Shown one piece after another: positions 38,197 to 47,400 of a stretch of 51,161 bases of DNA; positions within the stretch are counted from its first letter, which is position 1; every line of letters begins with the position of its first letter. The notes under the pieces were generated by a model, which saw only the letters and a program-made list of their open reading frames with translations, searched no databases and was not told the DNA's origin. A program made the translations under genes and the position numbers. The stretch covers positions 1-51,161 of the forward strand of contig JAAYEV010000228.1 in NCBI GenBank assembly GCA_012728565.1, given 5' to 3'. Origin of the DNA: Clostridiales bacterium. Lineage in GTDB: Bacteria > Bacillota > Clostridia > Ch29.

Positions 38197-39060
38197 CTAT
38201 TCTTCCTGTCGGGCCGCGTATTTCGCCCAGGGCATAAGCCAGCCCTCCAGAAGTTTTATTATTTCAAAAACCCCAAGGCTCAGCACCGTTATAACTATTA
38301 TGGCGGCAAAGGTCTTGTCCACCGCGAAGGAATGCATGGACCTTCGCATGAACTCGCCAAGGCCCGCCTTTGCCCCCAGCCATTCGCCGATGACTGCGCC
38401 CATAATGCTGTAGGCCGCCGATATTTTCATGCCGGAAAACAGCGAGGGCAGCGCCCCGGGCAGTTTAAGCAGCCGGAAGATTTGCATCCGGCTTGCGCCC
38501 ATGCTTTTTAAAAGGTCGTACATCTCCCCGTCCACTCCCTGGAGACCTCCCATAAAGCTTACAACCACCGGGAAAAAACATACAAGGGTAACCACTATCA
38601 CCTTGGGCAGCAGCCCGTACCCGAACCAAATAACAAAAAGGGGCGCTATGGTTATTATCGGGATGGTCTGGCTTATGACAAGGATTGGATACAGTGCCTT
38701 CTTAATCACCGGCACGCCGTCCATCACAAAGGCCAGCACAAAGGATACCGCAACGGCTATGACAAACCCGGTCATAGCTTCGTAAAGGGTAACCCGGGTA
38801 TGACCGGCTATTATCGGGAAGCTTTTGACAAGGGATACCGCAACCTGCGACGGGGCGGGCAGAATAAAGTCCGGCACACCGCCCAGCCTTACGCCGGCCT
38901 CCCACAGGGCAGCCAGTATAAGGCCCGCCGCCAGCTGGGGCCCCAAGTCCCTCCTTCCGCCTGTACCCGGCTGCCGCCACCGGCCGTGCTTCCGTCGAAC
39001 CCCCGGCAGCGGACGGCAGCCAAGGTCCTTCTTACTCCCTGTACTTGCCGACCTTTTCAT
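38197..39060 (-). CDS. ABC transporter permease (ThiX-like)
   Basis: BPD permease TM pattern, LPGALPSLFSGMKISAAYSIMGAVIGEW. Confidence 0.92.
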   Translation of the reverse strand: MKRSASTGSKKDLGCRPLPGVRRKHGRWRQPGTGGRRDLGPQLAAGLILAALWEAGVRLGGVPDFILPAPSQVAVSLVKSFPIIAGHTRVTLYEAMTGFVIAVAVSFVLAFVMDGVPVIKKALYPILVISQTIPIITIAPLFVIWFGYGLLPKVIVVTLVCFFPVVVSFMGGLQGVDGEMYDLLKSMGASRMQIFRLLKLPGALPSLFSGMKISAAYSIMGAVIGEWLGAKAGLGEFMRRSMHSFAVDKTFAAIIVITVLSLGVFEIIKLLEGWLMPWAKYAARQEE

Positions 39061-39331
39061 CCATGGTCACGCCTTCCTTTTTATAGTCAATCTTAACTAT
39101 TGATACAACCCTGCTTGCACCCTGTTCGGCGCATAACTCCTGGGCCCTTTTCACTATCTCAAGCAGCCGGTCCAACTCCCCCTCCATGGTGGTTTCCATC
39201 GGCCCTACCTCGTATTTCACGCCGCTTTGCGCAATCATGCTTATAACCCTGTCCACCACCGGGTAGATGCGCTCCTCCGGCACCACCGGCAGCACCTGCA
39301 GACTTACGTTTACACTTGCCGTTTTGCTCAC
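39032..39331 (-). CDS. MTH1187/YkoF-type thiamine-binding protein (start uncertain)
   Basis: VSLQVLPVVPEERIYPVVDRVISMIAQSGVKYEVGPMETTMEGELDRLLEIVKRA. Confidence 0.85.
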   Translation of the reverse strand: MSKTASVNVSLQVLPVVPEERIYPVVDRVISMIAQSGVKYEVGPMETTMEGELDRLLEIVKRAQELCAEQGASRVVSIVKIDYKKEGVTMDEKVGKYRE

Positions 39332-39440
39332 CCCCAGTACATTGGAATATTTATTCCCCCGGCCCGCCCGCAGCAGCGGCCCACCCAATCCAAGTCCGCC
39401 GTGTAATACCCGGTATTATGTAAGTATAGGCATACACGAA

Positions 39441-39477
39441 ACAGAAACTGCCCGTCCCTTAAACGGGTAACGGGCAG
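39441..39477 (-). terminator. expression-platform terminator hairpin of the TPP riboswitch
   Basis: CTGCCCGT...ACGGGCAG then TTTCTGTTT on minus strand. Confidence 0.7.
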
Positions 39478-39485
39478 CAAAAACT

Positions 39486-39570
39486 AACTTCCTACGCTGG
39501 CATTACCCAGATCAGGTATAAGGGTCGGAATGCATCCCTCTCAGCCGGCCGAAAACCAGCTCCCCTGTAA
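39486..39570 (-). ncRNA. TPP riboswitch (THI element)
   Basis: Minus strand GGGGAGCTGG...CTGAGAGGGATGCATTCCGACCCTTATACCTGATCTGGGTAATGCCAGCGTAGGAAG. Confidence 0.97.
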
Positions 39571-39612
39571 TTATTCGGTTCAACTAAATTATATCACAAC
39601 TACAAAATATAG

Positions 39613-40602
39613 TTAACCCGAAAACATAATTTCCAACAGTTCATTCCGGGTTATAGGCCCGAAATAGGAAGTAAGGTCCATTCCTTCCATGGCCTTTTCA
39701 ACCGTTTGTGGGTCGTATTTCAACCCCTTAAGCCCGGCCTCAAAGCCTTCGGTCTCCAGTACACCCAGGTAGTCTCCGTAAAATTTGCATTCCCTTATAA
39801 GTCCTTCCTTGATATGAATGAAAACTCCCACCTTTCCGCCGGGGAAACGCTTCTCGAAGCGGTAATTAAACGGGGGGGATTCGCCATAGGTCCAGGCCCA
39901 GGATGCGAACTTATCCCTGGCGGTCTCGGATATCCGGAGAATAGCCTCCTCCGGGAGTTTTATCTCCTCGGATTCATAATCGTTGGACAGCCTTCTTTGA
40001 AGGCGTTCCCGGAACTCGTCTATGGTCATATCCTCCTTCAGAAACTCCCGAATGTTGCCCACCCGGCTTCGGATGGACTTTATACCCTTGGACTCTATCT
40101 TGTCGGCTGATACGTTCAGGGCTTCCGCCAGGTCCTCGATGTTCACATCAAAGAGCAGGGTCCCGTGGTGCAAAAATTTCCTCCGGTACAGTCGCTGGGC
40201 ATTGCCGGATATTTTCTTGCCATAGGCGACGATATCGTTTCTTCCCACCAGCGTGGCATCCACGCCGAGTTCTCTAAGTACATTTATAATCGGGTTCACA
40301 AAAACCGAAAAGTTTATGGGCCGCCCCGGCTCCACGCGGGATATAAACGTGAAATTCAAATTTCCCAGGTCGTGGTAGACCGCTCCTCCCCCGGAAATCC
40401 TTCTTACCACCTTGATACCCCGTTCCTTTACAAACCGCTGGTTGATTTCCTCCAGCGTATTCTGATTTCTACCTATGATAATGGAAGGCTCGTTCTGCCA
40501 AAGCAGGAAATAGTCTTCCCCCGGGTCCACGTGCATCAGGCAGTATTCCTCCAAGGCAATATTGAAATAGGGATTAGTACTGTTATTGATTATGTATCTC
40601 AT
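39613..40602 (-). CDS. lplA: lipoate-protein ligase A
   Basis: RRISGGGAVYHDLGNLNFTFI. Confidence 0.96.
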   Translation of the reverse strand: MRYIINNSTNPYFNIALEEYCLMHVDPGEDYFLLWQNEPSIIIGRNQNTLEEINQRFVKERGIKVVRRISGGGAVYHDLGNLNFTFISRVEPGRPINFSVFVNPIINVLRELGVDATLVGRNDIVAYGKKISGNAQRLYRRKFLHHGTLLFDVNIEDLAEALNVSADKIESKGIKSIRSRVGNIREFLKEDMTIDEFRERLQRRLSNDYESEEIKLPEEAILRISETARDKFASWAWTYGESPPFNYRFEKRFPGGKVGVFIHIKEGLIRECKFYGDYLGVLETEGFEAGLKGLKYDPQTVEKAMEGMDLTSYFGPITRNELLEIMFSG

Positions 40603-40761
40603 AGCATACCCGCTCCTGTGTCAATATTTTTTATAAGACTGCCGCCAATACCGTTTTTTCGGCCCGTTTCTTGAACTCATATGCACTGCGCAAAAACGCA
40701 AGTTCCGGGACCGGCGGCACTGGCGGCGGGATAAGCGGCGCCGCGTTCCCGTATAACTATT

Positions 40762-40804
40762 TATAAAACAGCCTTTAGCCGAAACGGCAAAAGGCTGTTT
40801 TATA
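40762..40804. terminator. strong bidirectional terminator-like hairpin after the gcv operon
   Basis: TATAAAACAGCCTTT / AAAGGCTGTTTTATA (15 bp) with inner GCCG/CGGC. Confidence 0.85.
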
Positions 40805-40821
40805 CCAAGACCCTATTGGAT

Positions 40822-41121
40822 TCAGGACTGCAGCTGATACCGGAAGATCAGCGTGGCTTTTCCTTTCCTCTCCTTAATATCGGCCTTTAATATTTCCGCC
40901 ACCTTCCCATCGTCCAGCGTGACCTGGGTACCCTCCAGTGCTTCAATATATTCCTTTAGCCCTTCAACTTGCTCCGGGCCCACTTCTTTCATGACGCCCC
41001 ATGCGCCTGCAAGCACGCTTGCAGGGTTTCATGTGGAGCAGGCCTTCTCCAGCCTTTCCTTCACCGAAGCAGCAATGGCATCCTTAAAAGCTTTTTGGTA
41101 GTTCCCGTCCGCTGCGAACAT
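40822..41121 (-). CDS. candidate CxxU selenoprotein or UGA-readthrough small protein, last gene of the gcv operon
   Basis: One frame: MFAADGNYQKAFKDAIAASVKERLEKACST(UGA)NPASVLAGAWGVMKEVGPEQVEGLKEYIEALEGTQVTLDDGKVAEILKADIKERKGKATLIFRYQLQS*; RBS aggggtg; UGA at 41029-41031. Confidence 0.6.
41006..41025 (-). promoter_or_regulatory. candidate bacterial SECIS-like hairpin 3 nt after the in-frame UGA
   Basis: CCTGCAAG-CGTG-CTTGCAGG, 8-bp perfect stem. Confidence 0.45.
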
Positions 41122-41163
41122 TATGTCACCCCTTGTCATTTTACTATTAAATTTCAATCCTTC

Positions 41164-42642
41164 TTAAAGCTGTTTCTGTTCTGCCCCATCCTTCTGCCAC
41201 TTCAGGATGGGTTTCCTGGCTGCCAGCACCTCATCGATCCTGCGCACCGGGGTATTGTGAGGCGCCTCTTTGAGAACCTGGGGATTCTCCCTGGCCTCCT
41301 CGGCAATACGAATCATGGCATCGATGAACTCATCCAGGGTTTCACGGCTTTCGGTCTCGGTGGGCTCCACCATTATCGCTTCATGGACGATGAGCGGGAA
41401 ATAGATTGTAGGCGGATGGTATCCATAATCTATTAACCTCTTGGCGATATCCAGGGTGGTCACTTCACCGGTCCCGTCCTTCAAGCCGCCAAGCACGAAC
41501 TCATGCTGGCACATCTCATCAATGGGCAGCTTGTAATGCTCCTTAAGTCTGGCCATCATATAGTTGGCGTTTAGAACCGCCCTGCGGCTGGCGTCTTTCA
41601 ACCCCTCCGCGCCCATGGCCAGTATATAGGTATAGGCCCGAATCATGACCCCGAAATGGCCGTAGAAGCTTTTTATCTTGCCTATGGAATAGGGCCTGTC
41701 ATAGTCCAGGTAGTACCTGTCCCCGGATTTCTCGATCATGGGAACGGGCAGGAACTCCACCAGGTGCTCCTTTACACCCACCGGTCCGGACCCGGGGCCG
41801 CCGCCACCATGGGGAGTGGAAAAGGTTTTGTGCAGGTTGTAGTGAATCACGTCAAAGCCCATGTCACCGGGCCTGGAGATACCCATAATGGCGTTCATAT
41901 TGGCCCCGTCGTAATACAGCAGGCCTCCGGCCTCGTGGACCAGGTCGGCGATCTCCTTAATGTTCTTCTCAAAGAGTCCCAGGGTGCTGGGGTTGGTGAG
42001 CATCAGCCCCGCCACCTCATCGCTTAATGCCGCCTTGAGGTCCTCCATATCAACGGCACCGTCCTTGGTGGATTTGATCTCAATAATGTCAAAACCCACC
42101 ATCGCGGCGCTGGCCGGGTTGGTCCCATGGGCGGAATCAGGCACTATAATCTTGGTCCTCTTTTTGTCCCCTCTTTTCTTGTGGTATGCCTTGATTATCA
42201 TCAGACCCACCATTTCCCCGTGGGCCCCCGCAGCCGGCTGCAGGGACACTCTGCTCATTCCGCTTATCTCCGAAAGCATGTAGTCCAGGTCGTACATGAG
42301 GGCCAGGGCTCCCTGCACGGTGTCTTCAGGTTGATAGGGATGGAGATTGGTAAAGCAGTCCAAAGAGGACATATCTTCGTTGATTTTCGGGTTGTATTTC
42401 ATGGTACAGGACCCCAAAGGATAGAACCCCGTGTCCACCCCGTAATTCTTTTTGGACAGCAGGGTATAATGCCTGACCACATCCACTTCGCTGACTTCCG
42501 GCAGTTCTACTTCCTCTTTTGTAAGAAGATGGGCGGGAATCATGTCCTCAAGAGGTGTCCTTTCCACATCGGTTTCCGGGAGCGAATAAGCTTTTCTGCC
42601 TTCCTTTGAAAGTTCGAAGATCAACTTGTTATAGCTTCTCAA
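41164..42642 (-). CDS. gcvPB: glycine dehydrogenase (decarboxylating) subunit 2
   Basis: PLP-binding [20 protein letters not shown]. Confidence 0.98.
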   Translation of the reverse strand: MRSYNKLIFELSKEGRKAYSLPETDVERTPLEDMIPAHLLTKEEVELPEVSEVDVVRHYTLLSKKNYGVDTGFYPLGSCTMKYNPKINEDMSSLDCFTNLHPYQPEDTVQGALALMYDLDYMLSEISGMSRVSLQPAAGAHGEMVGLMIIKAYHKKRGDKKRTKIIVPDSAHGTNPASAAMVGFDIIEIKSTKDGAVDMEDLKAALSDEVAGLMLTNPSTLGLFEKNIKEIADLVHEAGGLLYYDGANMNAIMGISRPGDMGFDVIHYNLHKTFSTPHGGGGPGSGPVGVKEHLVEFLPVPMIEKSGDRYYLDYDRPYSIGKIKSFYGHFGVMIRAYTYILAMGAEGLKDASRRAVLNANYMMARLKEHYKLPIDEMCQHEFVLGGLKDGTGEVTTLDIAKRLIDYGYHPPTIYFPLIVHEAIMVEPTETESRETLDEFIDAMIRIAEEARENPQVLKEAPHNTPVRRIDEVLAARKPILKWQKDGAEQKQL

Positions 42643-43980
42643 TCAGATCACCTCCATTAGCTCTGCCAGCCGGTCGATTTCCTGCTTTGTCCTTTTTTCG
42701 GTGACGCACAGTAAAACACCGTTTTCGATGCCGTATTCCTTGTTAAGGTTGTAGCCGCCCAAGATGTTGCTTTTAAGCAGTTCTTTGTTTACGAGGTCTG
42801 CATCCTTGGGTCCTATCAGGGCAAATTCCCTGAAGAAGGGCTTATCGAAAGCCGGCTTGTATTTACCCCCTGCCGTGATTCTTCTCGCAGCATAATAGGC
42901 TTTTTCCGCAACCTGAAGCGCCACTTCCCGCAGGCCTTTCTTCCCCATGGTGACCATATATATCGCGGCGGTCAGGGCGTTCAAGCTCTGGTTGGAACAG
43001 ATATTCGAGGTGGCCTTGTAGCGCCGGATATGCTGTTCCCTTGCCTGCAGGGTCAGTACGAAGGCCCGCCTGCCGTCCACGTCCACCGACTGCCCCACCA
43101 TCCTGCCGGGCATCCTTCTCATCAGCTTTGAAGTCACAGCCATAAATCCAATGTACGGTCCTCCATAGTTCAGGTTGTTGCCCAGAACCTGGGCATCCCC
43201 CACGGCGATATCCGCTCCATATTCGGCCGGTTTTTTCAAGATAGCCAGGGAAATGGGGTCCACCGAGCTGACCAGCAGCGATTTATTGCCATGGGTGATT
43301 TCCTCGATCTCCGTAAAGTCTTCAACAATGCCGAAGAAGTTGGGGTTCTGGACAATGACAGCCGCGCTGTCTGCATCAATGAGTTTCTTCAGCATCTCCG
43401 GGTCGGTTACACCGTCCGCCATTGGTATTTCCACCATTTTTATATCCCGGGAATGCATGTAGCTTTTCAGCACCTGCCGGGTCTCGGGATGTACCGTCTC
43501 GGACACCAATATGGTGTTCCGCCGGGTGCTGTCCACCGCCATTATGGCCGCTTCCGCACAGGCGGTGGCCCCGTCGTATAAAGACGCATTGCTCACATCC
43601 ATGCCTGTAAGGCCGCAGATCATGGTCTGGTATTCGAAGATTGCCTGGAGGGTGCCCTGGCTTATCTCCGGCTGATAAGGCGTGTATGCCGTGTAAAATT
43701 CAGACCTTTTGGCCAGATGTTTGATTATCGAAGGTATGTAATGGTCATAGGCACCGGCTCCAAGGAAACAGACCAGGTCATCGGTGGTTCGGTTCTTTTT
43801 GCCAAGCTCTTTCATCTTTCGCTCGATTTCCAGCTCTGACATGCCGGGATTCAGCCTAAGGTCCCTCTTTAGAATCAAGTGGTCGGGAATACTCTGGAAC
43901 AATTCGTCCATGGATTCTATGCCGATAACGTCCATCATAGCCTTGGCATCGGCATCGGTATTGGGAATATATCTATGCAT
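42643..43980 (-). CDS. gcvPA: glycine dehydrogenase (decarboxylating) subunit 1
   Basis: [43 protein letters not shown]. Confidence 0.98.
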   Translation of the reverse strand: MHRYIPNTDADAKAMMDVIGIESMDELFQSIPDHLILKRDLRLNPGMSELEIERKMKELGKKNRTTDDLVCFLGAGAYDHYIPSIIKHLAKRSEFYTAYTPYQPEISQGTLQAIFEYQTMICGLTGMDVSNASLYDGATACAEAAIMAVDSTRRNTILVSETVHPETRQVLKSYMHSRDIKMVEIPMADGVTDPEMLKKLIDADSAAVIVQNPNFFGIVEDFTEIEEITHGNKSLLVSSVDPISLAILKKPAEYGADIAVGDAQVLGNNLNYGGPYIGFMAVTSKLMRRMPGRMVGQSVDVDGRRAFVLTLQAREQHIRRYKATSNICSNQSLNALTAAIYMVTMGKKGLREVALQVAEKAYYAARRITAGGKYKPAFDKPFFREFALIGPKDADLVNKELLKSNILGGYNLNKEYGIENGVLLCVTEKRTKQEIDRLAELMEVI

Positions 43981-43981
43981 G

Positions 43982-44365
43982 TCATTCCTCCTTTTCACAA
44001 AATATTTTGTAAGCTTCCTCGTCCATCAGGCTTTCCAGTTCGGAAGGATCGTTCATTTCAATGGCCACAATCCAGTTATCAAAAGGTCCTTCGTTCAAAA
44101 GCTGGGGGGAATCTTCCAGCTCTTCGTTGACTTCCACGACCTTCCCGGAAACCGGGGTGTAAGAATCCGCAGCGGCCTTTACGGATTCAATAACGCAGAA
44201 CACGTCCCCGGCCTCGTACTCCGTACCCAACTCCGGGAGCTCCACGTAAACGATTTCACCGAGTGCGTGCTGTGCATAGTCGGTGATACCAATAAGCGCT
44301 TTGTTTCCGTCAACCTTGACCCACTCATGGTCTTTAGAGTAATACAAGCCTTTTACCGTTATCAT
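43982..44365 (-). CDS. gcvH: glycine cleavage system H protein
   Basis: Lipoylation site [18 protein letters not shown]. Confidence 0.98.
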   Translation of the reverse strand: MITVKGLYYSKDHEWVKVDGNKALIGITDYAQHALGEIVYVELPELGTEYEAGDVFCVIESVKAAADSYTPVSGKVVEVNEELEDSPQLLNEGPFDNWIVAIEMNDPSELESLMDEEAYKIFCEKEE

Positions 44366-44381
44366 TATTCTTTACCTCCAT

Positions 44382-45488
44382 TTATTTTTTATAGTTTTTC
44401 GCATAGAATCTCTTGTCAACAATTTTGGCTGTCGCAGTTTTTTTCCTGATCTGGATTTCAATGATGTCTCCCAGGTTTGCATATTCTTTTTGCACCAGCG
44501 CGAAGCCTATGTTTTTGCCCAGGGTGGGAGAATAATACCCGGTGGTCACGAAACCTATCTCTTTTCCTTCCGAAAGCACACTATAGCCATGCCTTGGGAT
44601 ACCTCTTTCGATCATCTCAAAGCCTACAAGCTTTCTTGCGGGGCCCTCCTGCTTTTGCTTTAATAGCGCTTCCCTTCCAATGAAATCCCCTTTATCGAAC
44701 TTAACAAAGTACCCCAGCCCCGCCTCCAAGGGCGATATGTCCTGGGAGATTTCATTGCCATATAACGGGAGAGCGGCTTCAAAGCGCAGGGTATCCCTGG
44801 CGCCAAGGCCCACGGGAACCACTCCGTCCTCTTTTCCTGTTTCCAGGATTTTTTCCCACACCATAGGAGCGTCCTCGTGGCTCAAGTAAATTTCAAACCC
44901 GTCCTCCCCGGTATAGCCGGTCCTCGACACCAGGCAGTTCGCCCCGGCAATCTTCACATCCCGTTTCAGGTAGAAAGCGGGAATCTCGGAAAGGTCGGTG
45001 TCGGTGAGTTTTTGAAGTACCGCTTCGGCCTTGGGGCCCTGCAGGGCCAGCTCGGAAACCTGGTCCGAAAGGTTTTCAATCTCCACTTGATAGTCTCCCT
45101 TATGGTCCAGCATCCACTGATAGTCTTTTTCCATGTTTGCCGCGTTCACAACGAGGAGATAATGGTCTGCGGAATACTTATAAACCAGCAGGTCGTCTAC
45201 CACTCCGCCATTCTCATAGCACATGAAGGCGTAAATAATTTGATTGTCATTCATTGTCCCAATGTTGTTGGTGAGCAGATACTGAAGGTATTCTGCAGCG
45301 TCTTTTCCCTTCACTTCGATCTCTCCCATGTGAGAGACATCGAATAGCCCCGCAGCGGTGCGCACGGCTTCATGCTCACGGGTCAGGCCGGAAAACTCCA
45401 CCGGCATGGCCCAACCGGCATAATCCACCAGCTTGGCTCCATACTTTTTGTAACTGGGAAACAAAGAAGTTTTCTTTAAATTATCCAT
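44382..45488 (-). CDS. gcvT: aminomethyltransferase (T protein)
   Basis: GLFDVSHMGEIEVKGKDA; SRTGYTGEDGFEIY. Confidence 0.98.
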   Translation of the reverse strand: MDNLKKTSLFPSYKKYGAKLVDYAGWAMPVEFSGLTREHEAVRTAAGLFDVSHMGEIEVKGKDAAEYLQYLLTNNIGTMNDNQIIYAFMCYENGGVVDDLLVYKYSADHYLLVVNAANMEKDYQWMLDHKGDYQVEIENLSDQVSELALQGPKAEAVLQKLTDTDLSEIPAFYLKRDVKIAGANCLVSRTGYTGEDGFEIYLSHEDAPMVWEKILETGKEDGVVPVGLGARDTLRFEAALPLYGNEISQDISPLEAGLGYFVKFDKGDFIGREALLKQKQEGPARKLVGFEMIERGIPRHGYSVLSEGKEIGFVTTGYYSPTLGKNIGFALVQKEYANLGDIIEIQIRKKTATAKIVDKRFYAKNYKK

Positions 45489-45532
45489 CTCGTTTCTCCT
45501 TTTCTAAAATCATTTTCATGGAAAGGGTGTGC

Positions 45533-45561
45533 ACAATACTGTTAGTTACACATATTATCAA
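45533..45561 (-). promoter_or_regulatory. predicted gcv operon promoter TTGATA-17-TATTGT
   Basis: -35 45556-45561, -10 45533-45538 on minus strand. Confidence 0.5.
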
Positions 45562-45791
45562 ACACACCTTATTTCGTCAATTCCGTAATGGTCCCGTTTC
45601 TTCGGAACATACTAAATAATAATATTTCCTGAAATTCAGCAGATATTATGTTATTTGCCTGCCCTTTGAAATATGTTTTCTTTGAACAGCCTCTCCTTGG
45701 CCGGTACCATATGGGATGCTGCAAAGGCGCGCCGGACCTTTCGGCTCTCCTCCCCGGTCCATTTTTTGAGTTTTCCGTGGAACCGAACTCA

Positions 45792-46415
45792 TTACTTCGG
45801 CTTCACCCTATATCTTAAAACCGTTTTGAGCTTTGCCTGTTCTGTTTTTCTTGCATCCGACAGGTATATTTCCCTGTGTTTCATGGAAGCGACCTCAAGA
45901 TTATTTTTTTCAATAAAATCCTTCATGACTTCAAAGGTCCTGGGTTCATCATCATAGGGGCCGACATGAAGCATTTGCACCGCCAGCCCGTCCTTCATCG
46001 TTCCAAAAGTCACTTCATCCAGCAGCGGATGCGGTTTTTTCTTCCGAACCGTTTCAAGGGCCCTATACGCCACCTCTTCTGTAGTAAAATCCGGCTGTCT
46101 AATCATTATGGTATAGAGCAGCTGCTCCTTGTCCAGCACATCCGCCTTCCTCCCCTCCTCTGTCAGGTCCCATACGCCTTCCAGCGGGTATACCGTATAT
46201 TCGAAATATCCTTCCGGGGTATACCCCTGCTTTGGCATCATCCTGACGGCGTAGGAAAGGGAATACAAAACGCCCACCCTCTGTGCAAATTCTTCGCTGT
46301 TCGGGTTCCCTTGCCCGCTTGTCATAAAAAACTTCTGCTCCGGCACGGTAATAATCTGCGGCTTTTGTCCGGGCATGTACAAGTTTTTTTCATGCTTTTT
46401 CCATTCATGTTTCAT
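45792..46415 (-). CDS. GyrI-like small-molecule-binding domain protein
   Basis: MLHVGPYDDEPRTFEVMKDFIEKNNLE...HREIYLSDARKTEQAKLKTVLRYRV. Confidence 0.88.
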   Translation of the reverse strand: MKHEWKKHEKNLYMPGQKPQIITVPEQKFFMTSGQGNPNSEEFAQRVGVLYSLSYAVRMMPKQGYTPEGYFEYTVYPLEGVWDLTEEGRKADVLDKEQLLYTIMIRQPDFTTEEVAYRALETVRKKKPHPLLDEVTFGTMKDGLAVQMLHVGPYDDEPRTFEVMKDFIEKNNLEVASMKHREIYLSDARKTEQAKLKTVLRYRVKPK

Positions 46416-46821
46416 CCGGCGTCCTCCCTTTTTTCACAATCCTTGGCACGCGCACACCGCACTGCCACACCTCCTTTCCCCGTGCCGGGTATTCTGTATT
46501 TCCGGACCGGCCCGGGCAGGCGTGCGATACCTTCTTCCGTTAAGGTTCCGTTCTACAGCACCCCGGTTAGTTCCAACCCCTGTTTAGCCTTCGCATAAAA
46601 CTGGCTGTGAGAGCCCTGTGAATAATAAAGGGATATTGTCCACAACACCCGCGGGTATCAAACCTTATATCATAAATACCCGCCGATGTCTCCCTTATAT
46701 CATTCTAGTCCTAAATTTGGCAATTATTCTTATTATTATTTTATTGTCTACGGGTAATGCATTCAAGTAAAAGCATTCTTTGCACCGCTTATAGAAATGG
46801 GGCGGCCAAGGGGCTGCCCAA

Positions 46822-47259
46822 TTACCTGTTCTTCAAACTGTTTAATTCATCAATAGATCTTCTGTCCTTATGCAGTATCTCACCTGCAATATCCCTGGAT
46901 TTATCATCCAGGCTGCCCCTTAGAACCTTCTCTGCCATGTTCACTCCCTGGGTTTCACCCTCCACCGCTTTTTTTATTATTTCATCGGTGTCACCCCTTA
47001 AGCCGAGGTCTATGTTGACCTTCATGTCAGCCATTTTACCCTTTATCCCAAGGTTTTCGTGGGGCCGCCCGCCTATGTCCTGAATATAGCCTGCTAATTT
47101 CTCGATGTTTTTCCTATGCTGTTTCTGGACCGCCTGGAAAGTTTTCTTCACATTTTCATCTTTAGCCCTGGATATAAAGGTATTAAAACTCTCTACTGCC
47201 ATGTACTCTCCCTGTAAAAGCCGGTTAAGAGATTTGACCTTTTTTGTATTATCCGGCAA
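46822..47259 (-). CDS. ferritin-like DUF2383 family protein
   Basis: LNRLLQGEYMAVESFNTFI ... helical bundle pattern with HRKNIEKLAGYIQDIGG. Confidence 0.75.
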   Translation of the reverse strand: MPDNTKKVKSLNRLLQGEYMAVESFNTFISRAKDENVKKTFQAVQKQHRKNIEKLAGYIQDIGGRPHENLGIKGKMADMKVNIDLGLRGDTDEIIKKAVEGETQGVNMAEKVLRGSLDDKSRDIAGEILHKDRRSIDELNSLKNR

Positions 47260-47400
47260 CCTTTTTGCCTCCTTTTTGAAAATTTCCTTTTTGCTCGCAA
47301 TATTATTTTCCCCTCCATGCCGGAACTAATACAATAACCGTCCTTCCGGACGGCCTGCTGCCTGATATCAATGTCATAATATAAAATGGTTTTTTCAAAT

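Noticed and set aside
45489-45790. Glycine riboswitch upstream of gcvT (GGAGGAGAGCCGAAAGG seen on minus strand at about 45750)
   Set aside because: The conserved core and the CTCTCAGG...AAAGGAC pairing are absent, and a good promoter (TTGATA-17-TATTGT) lies only about 45 nt before gcvT, too close for the aptamer.
46620-46700. 8-bp inverted repeat GCGGGTAT...ATACCCGC between GyrI-like and DUF2383 genes
   Set aside because: No T-tract or regulatory context; arms too short for a specific claim.
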